Assembly (NCBI GenBank): GCA_030141605.1
Contig: JAQGDQ010000032.1
Coordinates: 944,056-1,008,055 of the forward strand
Length of the DNA: 64,000 nt
Direction: 5' to 3'
Origin: Tubiluchus corallicola
Taxonomy: Eukaryota; Priapulida; Priapulimorpha; Priapulimorphida; Tubiluchidae
Shown: positions 12,331-35,361 of the stretch, one piece after another
Layout: the number at the start of each line of letters is the position of its first letter
How positions within the stretch are numbered: position 1 is the first letter of the stretch
The notes under the pieces: model-generated
Seen by the model: only the letters and a program-made list of their open reading frames with translations
Database searches by the model: none
Told to the model about the DNA's origin: nothing
Position numbers and translations under genes: made by a program

Positions 12331-15032
12331 CTGAAAATAAATGGCAAAACATTGTTTTAGCATTGCATGAATACCGGTAAAAGAATTAAGTACATAAAAT
12401 TGAAACAAAATCGGTAATTATTGATTTATCCTTCAAATATAAACTTTATTAGACCATTTGGGACTAAAATCAGGCAGAATTAAGGTTTCATTTTGTCAAT
12501 AAGCAAAAGCTAGCCACCAAGATATAAATATGAAGAGGGAGGTGTAGAACTAAATCATTTGCGAACAGCTTAGGCTATGCATCTTAAGAGCTTACAGCAG
12601 CACGTCGTCATACCCAAATAGAAAATTGCACATTCATATAGACGATGCTTTCTATTTGACCTTAGGTCCCAACATTCGACGTTCTAATGCCACTACGTAT
12701 TTTCGGTCGCTACTAGTGATCATTTTTTGCCTCTGAGGGTAAAATACGTTTAGTTTATGGTCATAGAAAAAACGTCTTTGTTTATCTTACCTTTTCTTGT
12801 ACACCAATGAAAATGTGTACGCCTGTCCCATCTTGTACACCTGTTTTACTTTTTTATTTTTTTACATAGCTCATACTCAGTGCATTGCAAGCCGGTTTCT
12901 AGGAAAGACTTTTATTATTATTAATTTTTTTAGAGCTCGTTTAAAATCATTACCAATAAAACAAAATAAACATTAAGTTTGCTTAAAACGTTGATGACTT
13001 TGACTAGACTGGAACCAATGCTAATTATGGAGGATAATCGTCTAAGTCTCTGCTACTGCATACACGGAGGTATCTTAACCAAATTCGGATGTATATATAG
13101 CCTCATGAAAGAGATTGTTAAAGATGAAACCACCACAGAAGCGATTTTTCACTGGGTCACACATCCACTTACTAACCAAGCCCGATGTCACTTAAGTTAG
13201 GCATCGCATGTTCACACTGAGTTTTATTATTACACCTTCTTTGTCAATCTGTGTGGTGATGGTAGCGGCGGCGGCAAATGTGACGACAACGATGATGATA
13301 AATTCACAATGCAGGCAAAAATTGCTACTTGTTACTGAATTAATAGGTGTGACATTCGGCATTTTCCACTTACAGGACAAAAAACCCTTTATTTAGATAA
13401 AGGTTTAAAAATTAGTCTTCAAATTTTATATTACTTACAAACTGCCTTATTGCATATAGAGGCTGAGCTACACTAACTCTGTATAAAAATTGTAAATTTA
13501 AATTCCCGTGTTGACTGTTAGACGCAGCCATTTTAATAGTAAGTCATTTGAAAAAGATTTAGATAACATTGTGTAAAATTTGAAAAAAATATCAGAACAT
13601 CCGTAGCACATCCCTTACTAACTAAACAAAAGTTCAAATTACTTAATATTGTCAGTAGCATTAATAATATGTTTTTGATGAACCTGCGGTACACACTGGG
13701 AAATGATTCAGCGGCGTTTTACCAGATGGTGCGAACATTTTAAACACTAAGAATTTTCTTTTGTAGTTACATAAGTCGTTTAAACAGGTTAGCGTAATGC
13801 TAAGTAATATAACTTTGTGTAGAAAGTTTTTAGGATATACTTTAAAATTGCTTGTTCTTCCTCTTTAACAACAATGTAAACATAAAATTTCTAAACATCA
13901 CGTTATCAAAGAGCAATATATCAAACATACACTCGTGCGCATCTAGTTTGTTTTTTTGGCTGATTTCCAAATCAATTCCTTGCATTCAATGGCGTGCATC
14001 CTAAAGTCAAAAATGTTTGCTTATACAGCTTAAAAAGTCGCCAAAGTTTGCAAACTTCTGTAAAGCAATTTTATTGTCGTGCACTAATTATTTTCGCATG
14101 TGCAAATGTCTCAGATGGGTGCAGAAAGAAGAGTTTTACTGAGAATAATATAACAGCTGAACCAAAGTTATACTTTACATGCGTGCGCGCTGATAACATG
14201 AGAAGTTACACACACATAAGATACATGCCCCAAAGACTAACCTTTCAGAAAATACAATCAAAGTAAACGAACTGTTGTTAATGAAATTGAAGACTTTCTA
14301 TTAATTTTAATGTAACACATTAATTTTATCTCATTTAGAAAAAAACAGCACTGACAACTGACTAAATTAATGTCAGCTTTTGACTCTAATATAGTAAAGC
14401 AAGTTTGGCGCATGCGCGCTACAGTTTTTTCGATCTGTCGCATTCTGAAGCCATAAGAAAACGACCTATCAAATAATTTTTGTAGCCTCTGCTCTCTTAA
14501 GAGCTGAAGACAAAACGCCAAACCCGCAGTGCTTGTTCGTTGAAATCTGGTTGAAACATTTGGTTGTTAGTAATACGCCCTCACTAACTGCGAATTGAAC
14601 GTTAGGCCGATTTGAGTAACAGTTGAGACAGAATTTTATAATAATGTATATATAATACAATATAATTAGCGTAAATAATACGATATTTGTTTACCTTAAA
14701 AATTATTCCAGAACACGTGTACATTCTATTGTGTTTAATTAACCTGTACTTCAGCAGTAACCGCATCATTGCTATTTATTGTTCTCTTTCATACATTAAC
14801 ACTCTTATTCATTAACCTGAATAAAGTCAGGAACTTATGTGGATTCAGTAGACAATATATTTATTGATTATAGAATAAAGATTACAGAGTTTTAGGTAAA
14901 ATAATGCATAACAATAATAAACAACATCCTAAGGCTCGCAATTTCTTAGACACAGATAACTCATACAGTATGCAGCACAAATGATATATACTAATATTAT
15001 CCAAGCCAATTTTATTACAGGCACATAAAAAC
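12331..15032. other. Intergenic or 5' intron region, no gene recognised
   Basis: It should contain the 5' UTR exon of precursor A, which I cannot locate. It also holds GGC/GAT short runs near 13263-13300. Open frames at 12979-13200 and 13994-14266 lack any domain or codon signal that I recognise. Confidence 0.4.
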
Positions 15033-15244
15033 ATTTATAGTTAAAAACAACACAACTTTTTAAAAACTTTTACATTAAAAAATTAGAAGTTAAAATCATG
15101 AAAAACGTTTCGACTAGCTGCTGCTGTCATCATCAGTGGTAAATTTCCACAGCAGCAGGTAGTCGAAACGTTTGGCATGATTTTAAGTTTTAACTTTTTA
15201 ATGTAAAAGTTTTTAATAAAGTTGTGTCGTTTTTAACTATAAAT
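15033..15244. repeat. Long foldback element, ~90-bp arms
   Basis: The left arm runs from ATTTATAGTTAAAAAC to about 15125; the right arm is its reverse complement, ending GTTTTTAACTATAAAT at 15244. The inner part of the arms holds AAACGTTTCGACT / AGTCGAAACGTTT and a GCTGCTG / CAGCAGC step around a loop of about 20 bases. This is a MITE-like or foldback transposon without coding capacity. Confidence 0.85.
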
Positions 15245-15258
15245 ACTAATATTATGTA

Positions 15259-15405
15259 ATGTTATGTTATGTTATGTTATGTTATGTTATGTTATGTTAT
15301 GTTATGTTATGTTATGTTATGTGTGTGTGTGTGTGCGCGCGCGTGCGTGCGTGCGTGTGTGCGTGCGTGCGTGTGCGTGTGTTTGTGGGTGTATGTATGT
15401 ATATA
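15259..15405. repeat. (ATGTT)n then (GT/GC)n microsatellite
   Basis: About 12 ATGTT units are followed by GT and GC dinucleotide and GTGC tracts. They abut the foldback element at 15033-15244. Any open frame here is a repeat artefact. Confidence 0.9.
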
Positions 15406-18400
15406 TAAATATATTGAACTAGTCCAGTTTAACTGCTACTCTCACCTCATGTGCACTCACAAAACATCCTGGTCGCTTTAGAGAATTCTGATGGGATACT
15501 TTTGCTGAATACTACTGTGAAAAAGCTTTTTGTCTTTGTATCAAAGTCCACATGAGATTATCACTCCTGTGAGACTTCGCATATGAATGCAGTGATTCTA
15601 AAAAATTTATCACTGCTGCAAATGCTTTACATCAAAAAGTAATAAACTACATTACCGCTTACCCTGATTCAATTTTATTGCTCGTAATCGTGTCAATGGT
15701 AATATTGAAACTAATGACGTCACCACGGTACTTTCACTGTGCTTTCGTAATGTGTGCGTCTTCATTGGGATTCTATGCTATTCTATCTAATTACACTTTG
15801 TAGTTTCACGAAAAATATTGGCGAATATTGGAAAGTATTTACAATCGGCTCCGGGGGTTGTTTGGTTTTACATCTTGTCGTAAACAAAGCAGAATTTGGC
15901 AAAAGTGGGAGCCCATGCAAGCGCACGCAAAGCTGATTGGACGCAGAAAAGTGATGCTCACAATCTGGCTTCACTTGTGAATCCCGCGAGGAGAATTTAT
16001 AGCGGATATTTTATATGAACTTGGAAGCATTTTATGTGGTTAAGGACACTAAAGTTACTTTTTGACATCTACTGAAAAGAGGCGTATATACATGACATCC
16101 GGTAATGCCAAGAATCATTTCTGATCTACAAGTATTGGTTCCTCAGTGACCCAGTCAACAAATCAACAGCACATTCTTTTCATTAGTAAACACTAATTGA
16201 TATATTGACTAAATATAGTCTATCATTACACAAATTTACCCTAAAACCCTATTACGCAGTTCGAATCATGTGTAAACGTACCTTTAGCTCATATAAGCTG
16301 ATTCCAACGACGTGGTGCACTCTGAAAACATTTAACGTATGAAGAAAATAATTAGCTAACAACTATGTTGTTTCAACACATCAAATGTGAGTATATTACT
16401 GAAATTAATTTTGACAAATGGGGGAAAGAGTTTGTCTATTTGGCACAAGGTCTCAAGTTCGAATCTTAACTTGTTAACAAATTCTTAAAATATGTGCTTT
16501 TTATCAAAAGTTTTAGTTTTATCATTTAGTTTAAGTTATTAGAAATACTGATATTACAAATAAAGACATGGCAACCGTATACCCTACGTAGGGAAAGCAT
16601 ATACCCTTGAGTTCGAACTAGCTATCGCTCTTTTTCGTATTTTAAGTTCTTTTTATTACACGTGAACAAGTGAGAAGATAGCCGATTGTTTCAAATCAAT
16701 TGAATTAATGATTCACCTGCAAAACATACACGGGTCATTTGCCTAATAATAATAGACATGAGAAATCTTTGCTGGTAAATATATGGTAGGCAGTTAAATC
16801 ACTAGCCTATAACGAATAAAGTTGCCGACCTTTAACTCATATTGTTTTAATCAAACAACTGGTTTATTCAATAAGGCCTATAGTTATTCTTAGGCAATTA
16901 CAGAATAATTGGTCGGATCTCTCTAATGGCTGCCTTTGAACAGCATGATCTCTACTCCAAATGACTAAAGACCAGACGGTGCATAAATGAATTCTCCAGA
17001 AGCCAAATGTTATTTAATGAAAAATGTCGCACATCTTTAAAACAGAGAGGATGAACGGCTAAAAGTTACGGTTAAATTACGAATCCCCTCCTTATGCTTC
17101 CACGAACCAGCCGTGATAAATGACACACATAGATGTCAAAGATCATTTATCAAAAACGCTGATATTCTCAAACTAACAAAAAATGACGGCATATTATATT
17201 TCTTCGAAAAGCTTGCATTTTAGAATAAACTACATAAAATGTCTTTGCTAAATCATAAAATTCACTTTTTCAAAAATCTTGTACTTTTTGAAAAAGGCGT
17301 GCTGAACTCTTGCAAGTAATTATACTTTTTTCAGCAATAAGCGATTCTTGGGCTCAGTCAGCGCGTATAAATGAGTGACTATGATCCACGTAAATGGGTG
17401 ACGATGGCTTGTCACAATTAGATACCTTCTTTGTTTTTGATCATGTTATTGAAGTGCATTTAATCTTTGACATCGCAGCCTTTTATTAATTTTCACATGT
17501 TATTTATAGTAAAAAGAACAGAGACCAAAAGTACGCAAGCGTTATAACTCCGCAATCGGTGGGTTCATTGAAACAAAGGTAGGGTTGTAGAAGTTGACAG
17601 TTTAAAATGTGGGTCACATTCTACTCAAGTTGAACGTGCGTTCTGCTTGGGCTGTTGTGAGTTGCTCTGTAACTTCTGTTGCCGGAGAATAGCACGGTTG
17701 CCTCACATCATTGGTGTTCAAGTGCAAACTTTAGGAACATGAATTTATTATTGTGATTTCCAGGATATAATTGATAAAGCGGATTAAATCTGAGGAAGGT
17801 AAACTTTTGCAGTTTTGTTTAATCCTGACTTGGAAAATGATGACACTTTTAGTGCAGACTCTGCTTTTCTATAGTGACATGATTTTTATTTCATTGACGT
17901 GTTCATTATAGACATATATATATATATATATATATATACCTACGCAAAAGCTAAGGAAACTTATAGATAACAGCTGGCTAACAAATGTTACAGATATTAT
18001 ACAGTTACTTAAATTGTAGTCGGCAGAAAGAAAAGTTTCAAATTTTTAAGTCATGAAACTGCATTGCAGCAGCAATGATTCGTAAATCGTCTCAATACGA
18101 ATTTTTGTTTGAAAATCTTGCTAACTCCACCTCGACCATCCATAAAAGAAACACATAATGTGAATGGTACAATCACCGCAGTTAGCAAAACAAATGCAAC
18201 AAATCAACTGGTTGTTGCCTATCAATTAATCTACGCAACTTTGAAAAGATCACTGATATCTTTAGGTCTACTATGGCGGAACAAGAATAGCCTAAGTAAT
18301 TCTTTCTTCTGCCTTCTGTTAAGTTTTTAAACGCCCACATCCAATCGACTTTATAATGGTTTTCTGCATTGCTTTCTGATCTCGATAATTATAGCATTTT

Positions 18401-20106
18401 GAATTTGCTTTAAGCTAATGAGCGGAAATTCGCCAATAGTTCGAACAGTTGCATAAACTTTGCCAATTATCAGTGCTTACAATAGCTAATTAATACTGTG
18501 ATGCTGTTCTTTGTATTGCGAAATTTTGAAAATCCACAAACATCTTGATCAAACATTTTTCAACGTGTGATAGCTTGAGTGCGAGAGACAGTTATAATCG
18601 TGATATAACAATGGTTGTCTACTGAAAGAGTTATTATGCAGTAAAACCATTGATGCTTTAATAAATCGCTGTAGCTTGACGTTACTTCCTATATGCTGAA
18701 AACCAACACGCGTGGGCGCACCGACTAAACTTTGAGGTTAATAACATTTAGATGGTAATAATAATTATGCTACAATAGGTATTAAATTAATGTGTTTGCT
18801 TTTGCATGGCGCTCGAGTTTTTGAGTTTCTGCATTATTACATTAATTTGCCATTATTGTTCTATCCGAGAAGAGACAGTATGGCTATCTACAGGTCTGTA
18901 AAGAGAAAAATGGGATAATATTTAATCTTTATACTAGCTCCGTAATCTTACAACCTTCGATAGCAGTTTATATCGCTACTTAATTTAATAATGAGAAAGT
19001 TTATTCATCTAACATTTTAGACAAATATAAAAATGCACCAAAGACGGACAAAATTAAGCTACATACGCAGACGATTGAGTTGACTAGTGGAAAACTGCAT
19101 AATACATTTGCTACTTCGTACTTGTGTACACAAAACCTGTTTACTTTCTTTTTTAAATTAGCTGTGCTTAGGGTCTTCTTTATTTAAAGGCCGTTAACCT
19201 GCGATACAGAGAGGCTCTACTACAAACTAGACTAATGTTTGTTGAAACACTTCTTTTTGTTCAGTACCGCTATTTTATAACATTTATGAAAAAATTTTCT
19301 GTACTAAATTTGTATATCCTGCCATTTTGTTATTATTGTTGTTATTGTTTGTATTGCGGTAAGAAGATTATTAGAAAATCAATTTTGAGCGAAAAATAGT
19401 CACACCAATGTGGAATGGGCTACTCAAACTTTTCATTTTTGCGAACCTTGTTGAACCCGTAGATAAATGCTAAACTCAGACAACCTTCGTTAAAACTTTA
19501 AGAAAAATTATTAAAATGCTTGGAAACTTGTAAAATACTATTTAGTAGACTAGCATCTCTAAATTAAAATCCTAAATAAAACAATCCTAATGTTAAAAAT
19601 ATGTTTCAATGTCAAACCAAACTCTCCAATGAAACATTTCTAGACCAAACTTGTATTTCCGGATGCAATACAGTGTGAAGTGGTCTACAAATCACGTGTA
19701 CATAACGGATCACCTGTTTAATTATACTAATTAACCTTTGCTAGTTAATCCGGAAAAACACGCGCTGCTGCCCCATGGCACAGTTTTTTAACAATTGCCT
19801 TTCATTGTGCAGTAAATTTGACTATTCTCAACGGGTATGAATACAAATTTGTTTCTATTACTTTGATAACATCAGTTATTCCCAACAGCCTTAGAGGTTA
19901 CAGACACAGGAATCAAATTTTATAGGATGTTTTCATATAAAATACATTATGTGGTGAATGCATACAGTAAAATCATCAATTATAGAGCTTAAAATAAACG
20001 TGTGCTCAATCTTATTCAGCTACTGAGTTATTTTCTCTTCTGATAGCTACAGGCTAGATATCGCTTATTGGATTTTTTCCTGATCAGACCCTCACCAAAG
20101 CCCTAT
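15406..20106. other. Intergenic, no gene recognised
   Basis: AT-rich. A (TA)n run lies at 17914-17938. Near 16460-16490 and 16608-16625 are short B-box-like motifs (GTTCGAA) without a full tRNA fold. Nothing else can be supported. Confidence 0.4.
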
Positions 20107-20440
20107 TGAAGCTTGGACATAATATGTGATGTTCAGGTACGGAAGTCTGTTAGGGTGCCATTGATATATGTAGTCTCTAGGGAACTCTTAAATGACCCTC
20201 CAAAATAGCCTAGATCGAAGATAAGAGGTACCAGCTCATATTGGAGCTCGTATTTGCTAATGACAGACATTTTGAGTGGCATCGAGTGCCTGCTAGACGA
20301 TAACATCTACATTTTATATCTTATCTTCGGTCTAGGCCATTTTGTGTGGTCCTTTAAGAGTTCCCTAAAGACTACATATAACAATGGAGCCCTAGCAGAC
20401 GTCATAACCTGAATATCACATATTATGTCCAAGTTTCTTA
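20107..20440. repeat. Foldback element, ~120-bp arms
   Basis: The left arm (20107-20226), beginning GAAGCTTGGACATAATATGT, matches the reverse complement of the right arm (20320-20440) over nearly its full length. Shared blocks include GGGAACTCTTAAA and GCCTAGA.CGAAGATAAG. The arms flank a loop of about 93 bases. This is a non-autonomous DNA element. Confidence 0.85.
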
Positions 20441-21441
20441 GATGACATAACATTGCTATCTTGCTCGATCGATCTGTCTAATCATTATACACAGTCGTAC
20501 TTCTTTTTCCGCTAGTGGATGTTTGTCGACAACGGTTGTTGGGTATTAACTAACACAACCCATTGTAGCAGCATAAATGATTGCCTAAAAACCTTTTATC
20601 TTAAAGTACTCCTTATCTTAAAAAATACAATTTAAAGACAACAAGTCCCGGCTTATAAAATATACTAAAATAGTTTGTTAGCTGTGAATACAGGCGGGGT
20701 GAATGCAAACTACGGGGACAGGGCCGACAGCAGACTCGCTCTTCAAAAGGGTTGACCTTGTTGAACTGTAGTGCTATGTCGCCCCAAGAAGTATTCTTCA
20801 ACCAGCGACGTTGTGACAAAGTTTGTTGAATTACCTGCCTTAGGCATGACACAGTTAGGTAAATTCAGTTTACTTCCTCGACTGTGTCTTAGCTGTTGTC
20901 TGCTATCAGTAATTTGACTATAGCGCGGATGTCACAACGAAGAAATTTATTTTCTTTACTGTAGTAATATTTCACTACACATCATAAATATGAAGCAAAG
21001 CAGATCGTCTGAAACGACTCTTTATAGCTATATATTTATGTATAGATATATGTGATATATCTGTATATGTATATCTGTATATATAATAAAAATAAAATGA
21101 CTACAACATTTAGTTAGTATTGAATTAGTTGGAAATAAAGTTGGAAAATAAAATCCATTTGTTTAATAAGTTTAATTGGTTGAGTACATAATTGGTTCGG
21201 TAACAAGTTTAGGAATAAACTATCACATGTGCAGCACGATTGTGAAGTACCCCAGCTAGTACACTTCTACTAAACGAATAGTCCGCATGAACCTAATCGT
21301 TGTGTTAGCGTGTGTGCGTGTGTGTACATGCGAGAGTGCGTGAGTTGGCATCAAGATAAAATATACTCTCTGAACGTGCAGACTCTATCTGCATAAGTTG
21401 CAAGAAGAACTTATGATAAAACTTGCAAAATTTTCTTACAG
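20441..21441. other. Upstream region of the ZP gene
   Basis: TATA/TGTATA-rich around 21028-21085. A small open frame on the minus strand at 20613-20852 has no recognisable family. A probable acceptor TTTTCTTACAG ends at 21441, just before the first coding exon, implying an upstream non-coding exon somewhere here. Confidence 0.4.
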
Positions 21442-21467
21442 AAAGCGACATAATTCTCTAGGCTAAA

Positions 21468-30910
<9,443 letters not shown>

Positions 30911-31160
30911 ACAGTAGTGTTGCTAATGTGCGTTTTCGCTGTGTGAATCATGAATGCTATATTTTGGAATGTGAATGAGCCTTATTGCGCTTCAAAATTC
31001 TTACAGTCCTATTCCCGTAACAGAAGAATGGAAAAACAGATTACAAATGATAATAATCTACACTAAAGATGTTAAGAATGCAACTGAGAAAAAGCAAAAG
31101 ATAACTACTGAGCTGGTCCCTGATTAAGTTATTTTTGTAAATAAGCGTGAAAACGATTGA

Positions 31161-31166
31161 AATAAA
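31161..31166 (+). terminator. Poly(A) signal of the ZP gene
   Basis: AATAAA about 250 bases after the TGA at 30908-30910, followed by T- and A-rich sequence. Confidence 0.6.
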
Positions 31167-33818
31167 GTTTTATAATTTAATATTCGTGTTAAAAACGCTA
31201 ATGGTTTTATTGGATTAATAAAATATTTATAAATTGTTGTGTGATGTAATATGATGTAATTTGTTCACTGTAAGAGTCTGTATACTTGTTACAGTAAAGA
31301 TTGCGTGAGTAAACAATTAGCGCATAAGCATGCTAGCGAGTAATGATACTGAATCATTTATGTAAATAATTATGTCTTTGACAGTGTCATATTTTATCAA
31401 TAAAACGTAATAACAACATATTTTATGATTTGAGCTTTAAAGTTTTAATAATAGGTAATCATTGGTCTCCTTCGCGAATTGAAAGAAAGAATAATCTCTT
31501 GCATAAAAATGTTACTACGATTTGCGTATAACCTGTGTGCGTGTGTATGTGTGTGTGTGTGTGTGTGCGTGCGTGCGTGTGTGAGCACGTGCGTGAGCGT
31601 GTGGATAATCACTTGATTGGTGGAAAAGGTCGAGAAATATAATCATCTACAAAAATAATAATAGTAAAAGCATTGTGCTAGTATAAATTTTAAGCACTCA
31701 CCCAATCAATTATAAGTATATTAGTCAGTAGTAGTTTGTTACACATTACCGAGAGGACCTATTATTATTGTTTCTAAAAATTAGTTTTAGTTACAGAGAT
31801 TATATTTGGCCATCTTCTTTTAAATAGTTGTAACTATATCAAAATAGTTCAAAATACTTGTCCAACAGCTGTACAAGAAAGGGCAGCCACTTCGCATGCC
31901 AAATTTTAAACCTACAGCATTGTTGAATGATGCTGACTTAAACGACGGGAAGTTTTAATTTTTAATAAATATTTTCAGAAAAAGATGTTAACGCCATTTT
32001 TAGACTATCAGTGTTTAAGAGAACTAGTTTCTTCTGATAACAGAACTAAAACGTTAAAAACGTTAAGGGCGCTCAACTTTGCGGCGCAAGGTATCTCCTC
32101 AAATCCAGCATCATTTTATTTTGTAGAACAGTCACTTCACCTTTTTCAATAATTCTTTTTACTAGCACAATTCATGATAAGAACACACTAGCTGTCAATA
32201 CAAAATAATGTTATAGGACGCTTAATTTTGTTAATGAGTTTAATTACGCATGAGCCTAGGTTGGGTAGCTAGTCGAACAGGTTATTCGTGTCTTGATATT
32301 TGATATTAAGTACACGAAATAGTGAGAAATAGTTTTTGTACCGATCAGGGGCGGATTAACCATTAGGCTAATAAGGCTATAGGTTTAGGCCCTAAATTTT
32401 GACAGGCCTTCGGAATCCAATTAAACAATTAACTTTTAACCAATTAAACAGAGACACAATGCTATTTTAGCGAACATCATAACAAAATTATTTAAACTGA
32501 ACACACGAAATATACGGATATTTTCTTTTTCTTTTTATACATTGCCAGTAAGCACTTGCGTGATTTAGCTTATATTGTGCGCAAAATAGACCCATAGACC
32601 CACATTAGACACAAATTGTTTACATCAGATCCACACACTTAAACGCAGGATATTCTGCCACAAAACACAAGTGGTGTTATACGCAATTTGGACTGCGTCT
32701 GTTTGGACACAGGTAATTTGGGCTCAAGATATTTTGAACAAACAAGTTATTTGGACACACAGACAATTTAGACACATGAATTCGACTGCTGTAAGAGTAG
32801 GTCATTTAGACATGTGCAGCATATTTCTCGTTATCCAACGATTTAGAATCGTCATCAGAGGCAGCCTCAATGACAAACAGTAACCCTCTTTTTGGTTAAC
32901 CAAGCCGAAAATGCATGACAAAAAAATCATTCTATTCATCACAAGTAATGATAAAGGCTGTTGATAAGGCTATGCAAAAACTGAAAAACCTGTCCACAAT
33001 ATTATTAATAGTTTCCGAGACGTTTGATGACAATCTGACCTGTGCACGAGTCTGATATTTTGCTTTTAAATTAATATTTAACCAAATACATGTAGATAGT
33101 TTTATGCTGACATATACCATGATACCATGCAAATAAATTTCAGGATCCGCTGTACAGCACAGTTTTGGATGTTGAATTGTGCATAGCCTGTACGTTTAGG
33201 CCTTACGTTTGTTTGACAGCCTTAGGCTCGTGAAACCCTTAATCCATTCCTGGTTCCGATTCCGTCATAGTTCTTAGTAAAACAGAGGAAAGAAAGAGAA
33301 AATATGTTTCCTCGTCTAGGTAATGTTCTGAAAATGTTCTTCACTTGCTTTCCAAATGAGCTGTCTAGTTACCAGTTTAAGAGTCTTCGTCGGTTTCTTG
33401 TTTTCGCCCCTTTATGCGAACGTAACGAAGTCAATAAACTAAAAATGTATTCATTTAAATCTATCACAGTTCCTAGTATGAAAAATGCAAACGAAATTTG
33501 TTTTTTAAATTATCATAAAAATTTGATTCTAGCGATGAGCATTTAGTAAGTAAGCCTACGGAAAGAAACGAAACTTGTAAGATAAGATAATAGTGATTAG
33601 CATTATTCACCAGTCAGTATGCTTTGCATTAACAAACAACAGGCGACTAAATACTCCTAATAACGAGTTTGTCTTATTTTTCTCTAAATTGAATCTAAAT
33701 ATAATTTTTAACTGAGCGTTATTGTCGATGTAATTTGCCTGAATTAATTTAACGACAGCCCGTTATTACTACATTATTTGAAACTGTAATCAAGTTTGTA
33801 TAGAAAATTTAAGACATT
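31167..33818. other. Intergenic, no gene recognised
   Basis: Contains a TG/GC repeat (31535-31604) and a degenerate short-period repeat around 32685-32775 with recurring TTTGGACAC. Open frames here show no family features. Confidence 0.4.
31535..31604. repeat. (TG)n/(GTGC)n microsatellite
   Basis: Mixed TG and GTGC dinucleotide and tetranucleotide tract. Confidence 0.85.
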
Positions 33819-34394
33819 CTAAATTCTGACTCCTCTGCTGCTTAATAAATAATGAAGGTCTTTGCTAGGTATGACTGCGCAACGTTTGGTCTTTGGCATA
33901 CATACCACACCAACAACATCCTCATCCTTGGCGTCAAATTTCAGCTTGCTGCGTACATGTTTGGGCAGGTTCTTTACGGGAACAAGCTTCACATTGGTCA
34001 ACTGCTCTTTTCCTAGATTTTTCAGCGGACCTAATAGCGGTTTGCGGGATGTTGAGCGCAATGGTTGCTGCTGTGGGATGCTATGTGCCTTGTTTTTAGA
34101 AAATGCTGTGCTCATCAGTTTCATCAACAAATCTGTAGATATCTCCCTTGGCTTCTGCTTTCTGCGAGTTTCTACTGGCATATGCAAATTATTTTGATCC
34201 CTCACCGCAGTGTCGTATTCGTCTAGTCGCCGAGGACGCCAGCCAACATTGTAAAATCCATCAATAAATTCTTTCAGGTACTGATGTAATTCATCCTGGC
34301 CTTCCGTTATTTGTTTCGGTGATTTATTTTCCCGAAAGAAACTTTGTGCATTTGTTAAGGCTAATGAACTGGCCAGAATTAGTAAAAAGGACAT
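33819..34394 (-). CDS. Secreted precursor B with C-x6-C and terminal YLLxSRGxRI
   Basis: A 191-residue open frame. Residues 1-16 are hydrophobic (MSFLLILASSLALTNA) and act as a signal peptide with cleavage before Q17. The ATG lies exactly at an exon start (acceptor TTGTTTTCAG|ATG), so a 5' exon exists upstream, either untranslated or adding residues. Only two cysteines are present, C165 and C172 (C-x6-C), which can form a single loop. The chain ends HYLLSSRGVRI. Basic pairs occur at RR (55-56), RRK (77-79), RK (117-118) and KR (170-171). It shares with precursor A (11607-12320) the same strand, acceptor beside the start codon, signal peptide, one C-x6-C loop near the end and exact terminal motif; the rest is unalike. 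This pattern points to a divergent paralog under selection at its C-terminus. Function unknown, possibly a peptide hormone or extracellular ligand. Confidence 0.75.
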   Translation of the reverse strand: MSFLLILASSLALTNAQSFFRENKSPKQITEGQDELHQYLKEFIDGFYNVGWRPRRLDEYDTAVRDQNNLHMPVETRRKQKPREISTDLLMKLMSTAFSKNKAHSIPQQQPLRSTSRKPLLGPLKNLGKEQLTNVKLVPVKNLPKHVRSKLKFDAKDEDVVGVVCMPKTKRCAVIPSKDLHYLLSSRGVRI

Positions 34395-34396
34395 CT

Positions 34397-35361
34397 GAAA
34401 ACAAAAAACAATTTATATACGTTAAATGTTTACAGCATTACAAATATTGCATGAATGTATCATTTGCTTTCGAAAGCATAAAACAAAAACGCGAAAAGGT
34501 TAACGAATAAAAATCGCTCAGAAAAAATACTCAGTTGTAGTAATCACAGAATCTGTAGAAAAGATAACACTTTGATATCAATCTACCGAACGTTTTACAG
34601 TTTTACAATGTTGCCCAGCCAAGCGCACTTCTTTCAACTGCTCGAGTTGGTAAACTTTCCCGATTGTTATATGTTCCGATAGCAAATGCAGCAGATATAC
34701 TTTTACTAAAATTACATCACTACTATAAACAATAAATAGCTTTACTTCCACCGATTAAAAACGTTATCTGTGGCTTCGAGATGTTTTTGGTCGCCACGAA
34801 TGCTATTGTTTTCAAACTGAAAGGCAGGAGAATAAAAATCGTTGAACTCTCATCAGTTTTTGCGTCGGAAGTTGACACATCTTAAGACTTAAGTTGAGTG
34901 TGTGTCAGCGGAACGCACTCTAATATTTGTTTACGTTAATATAACAGAAAAACGTTTGCACTTTTTACTATCATTTTCTACTAAAACACGTTTAACAGTT
35001 TTCATTTGAGCATTGTAGCTGATTTGATAGTTCAAATTCAAATTGGTGTCCTACGTTGTTATTTTCTCATTGTGCAAAGCACACCCTATATAGACCCGTT
35101 TACTTGAAATGAGATTACTTTTTAGGCAATTTGGTATAGTTGGAATTTGTTGGTGTCGTTGGAATTTGTTTTAATGCGTAGTTAAAAGATAGCCGGAATT
35201 GGCACAAGAACTACTATAATCGTAACAGTGAGACAGTTTACTCTGCCAAGAAGGGATACAGTCGCTACTTGATTTTTTTTGGAGTTAGGCGATTTTGTTT
35301 TTTATTGTCTAAAACAAATTGCTAGTGCTTTTTTCGTCTTCCCAGTCCAGCCCCTCTCTCT
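34397..35361. other. Upstream region of precursor B, no gene recognised
   Basis: Should hold the 5' exon and promoter of precursor B, neither of which can be fixed from sequence. Confidence 0.35.

Noticed and set aside
15269-15481. Met-Leu-Cys-Tyr repeat frame
   Set aside because: Translation of the ATGTT and GTGC repeats.
20613-20852. 79-codon minus-strand frame with basic and Trp-rich start
   Set aside because: No homology recognised, no splice or poly(A) context; kept as unassigned sequence.
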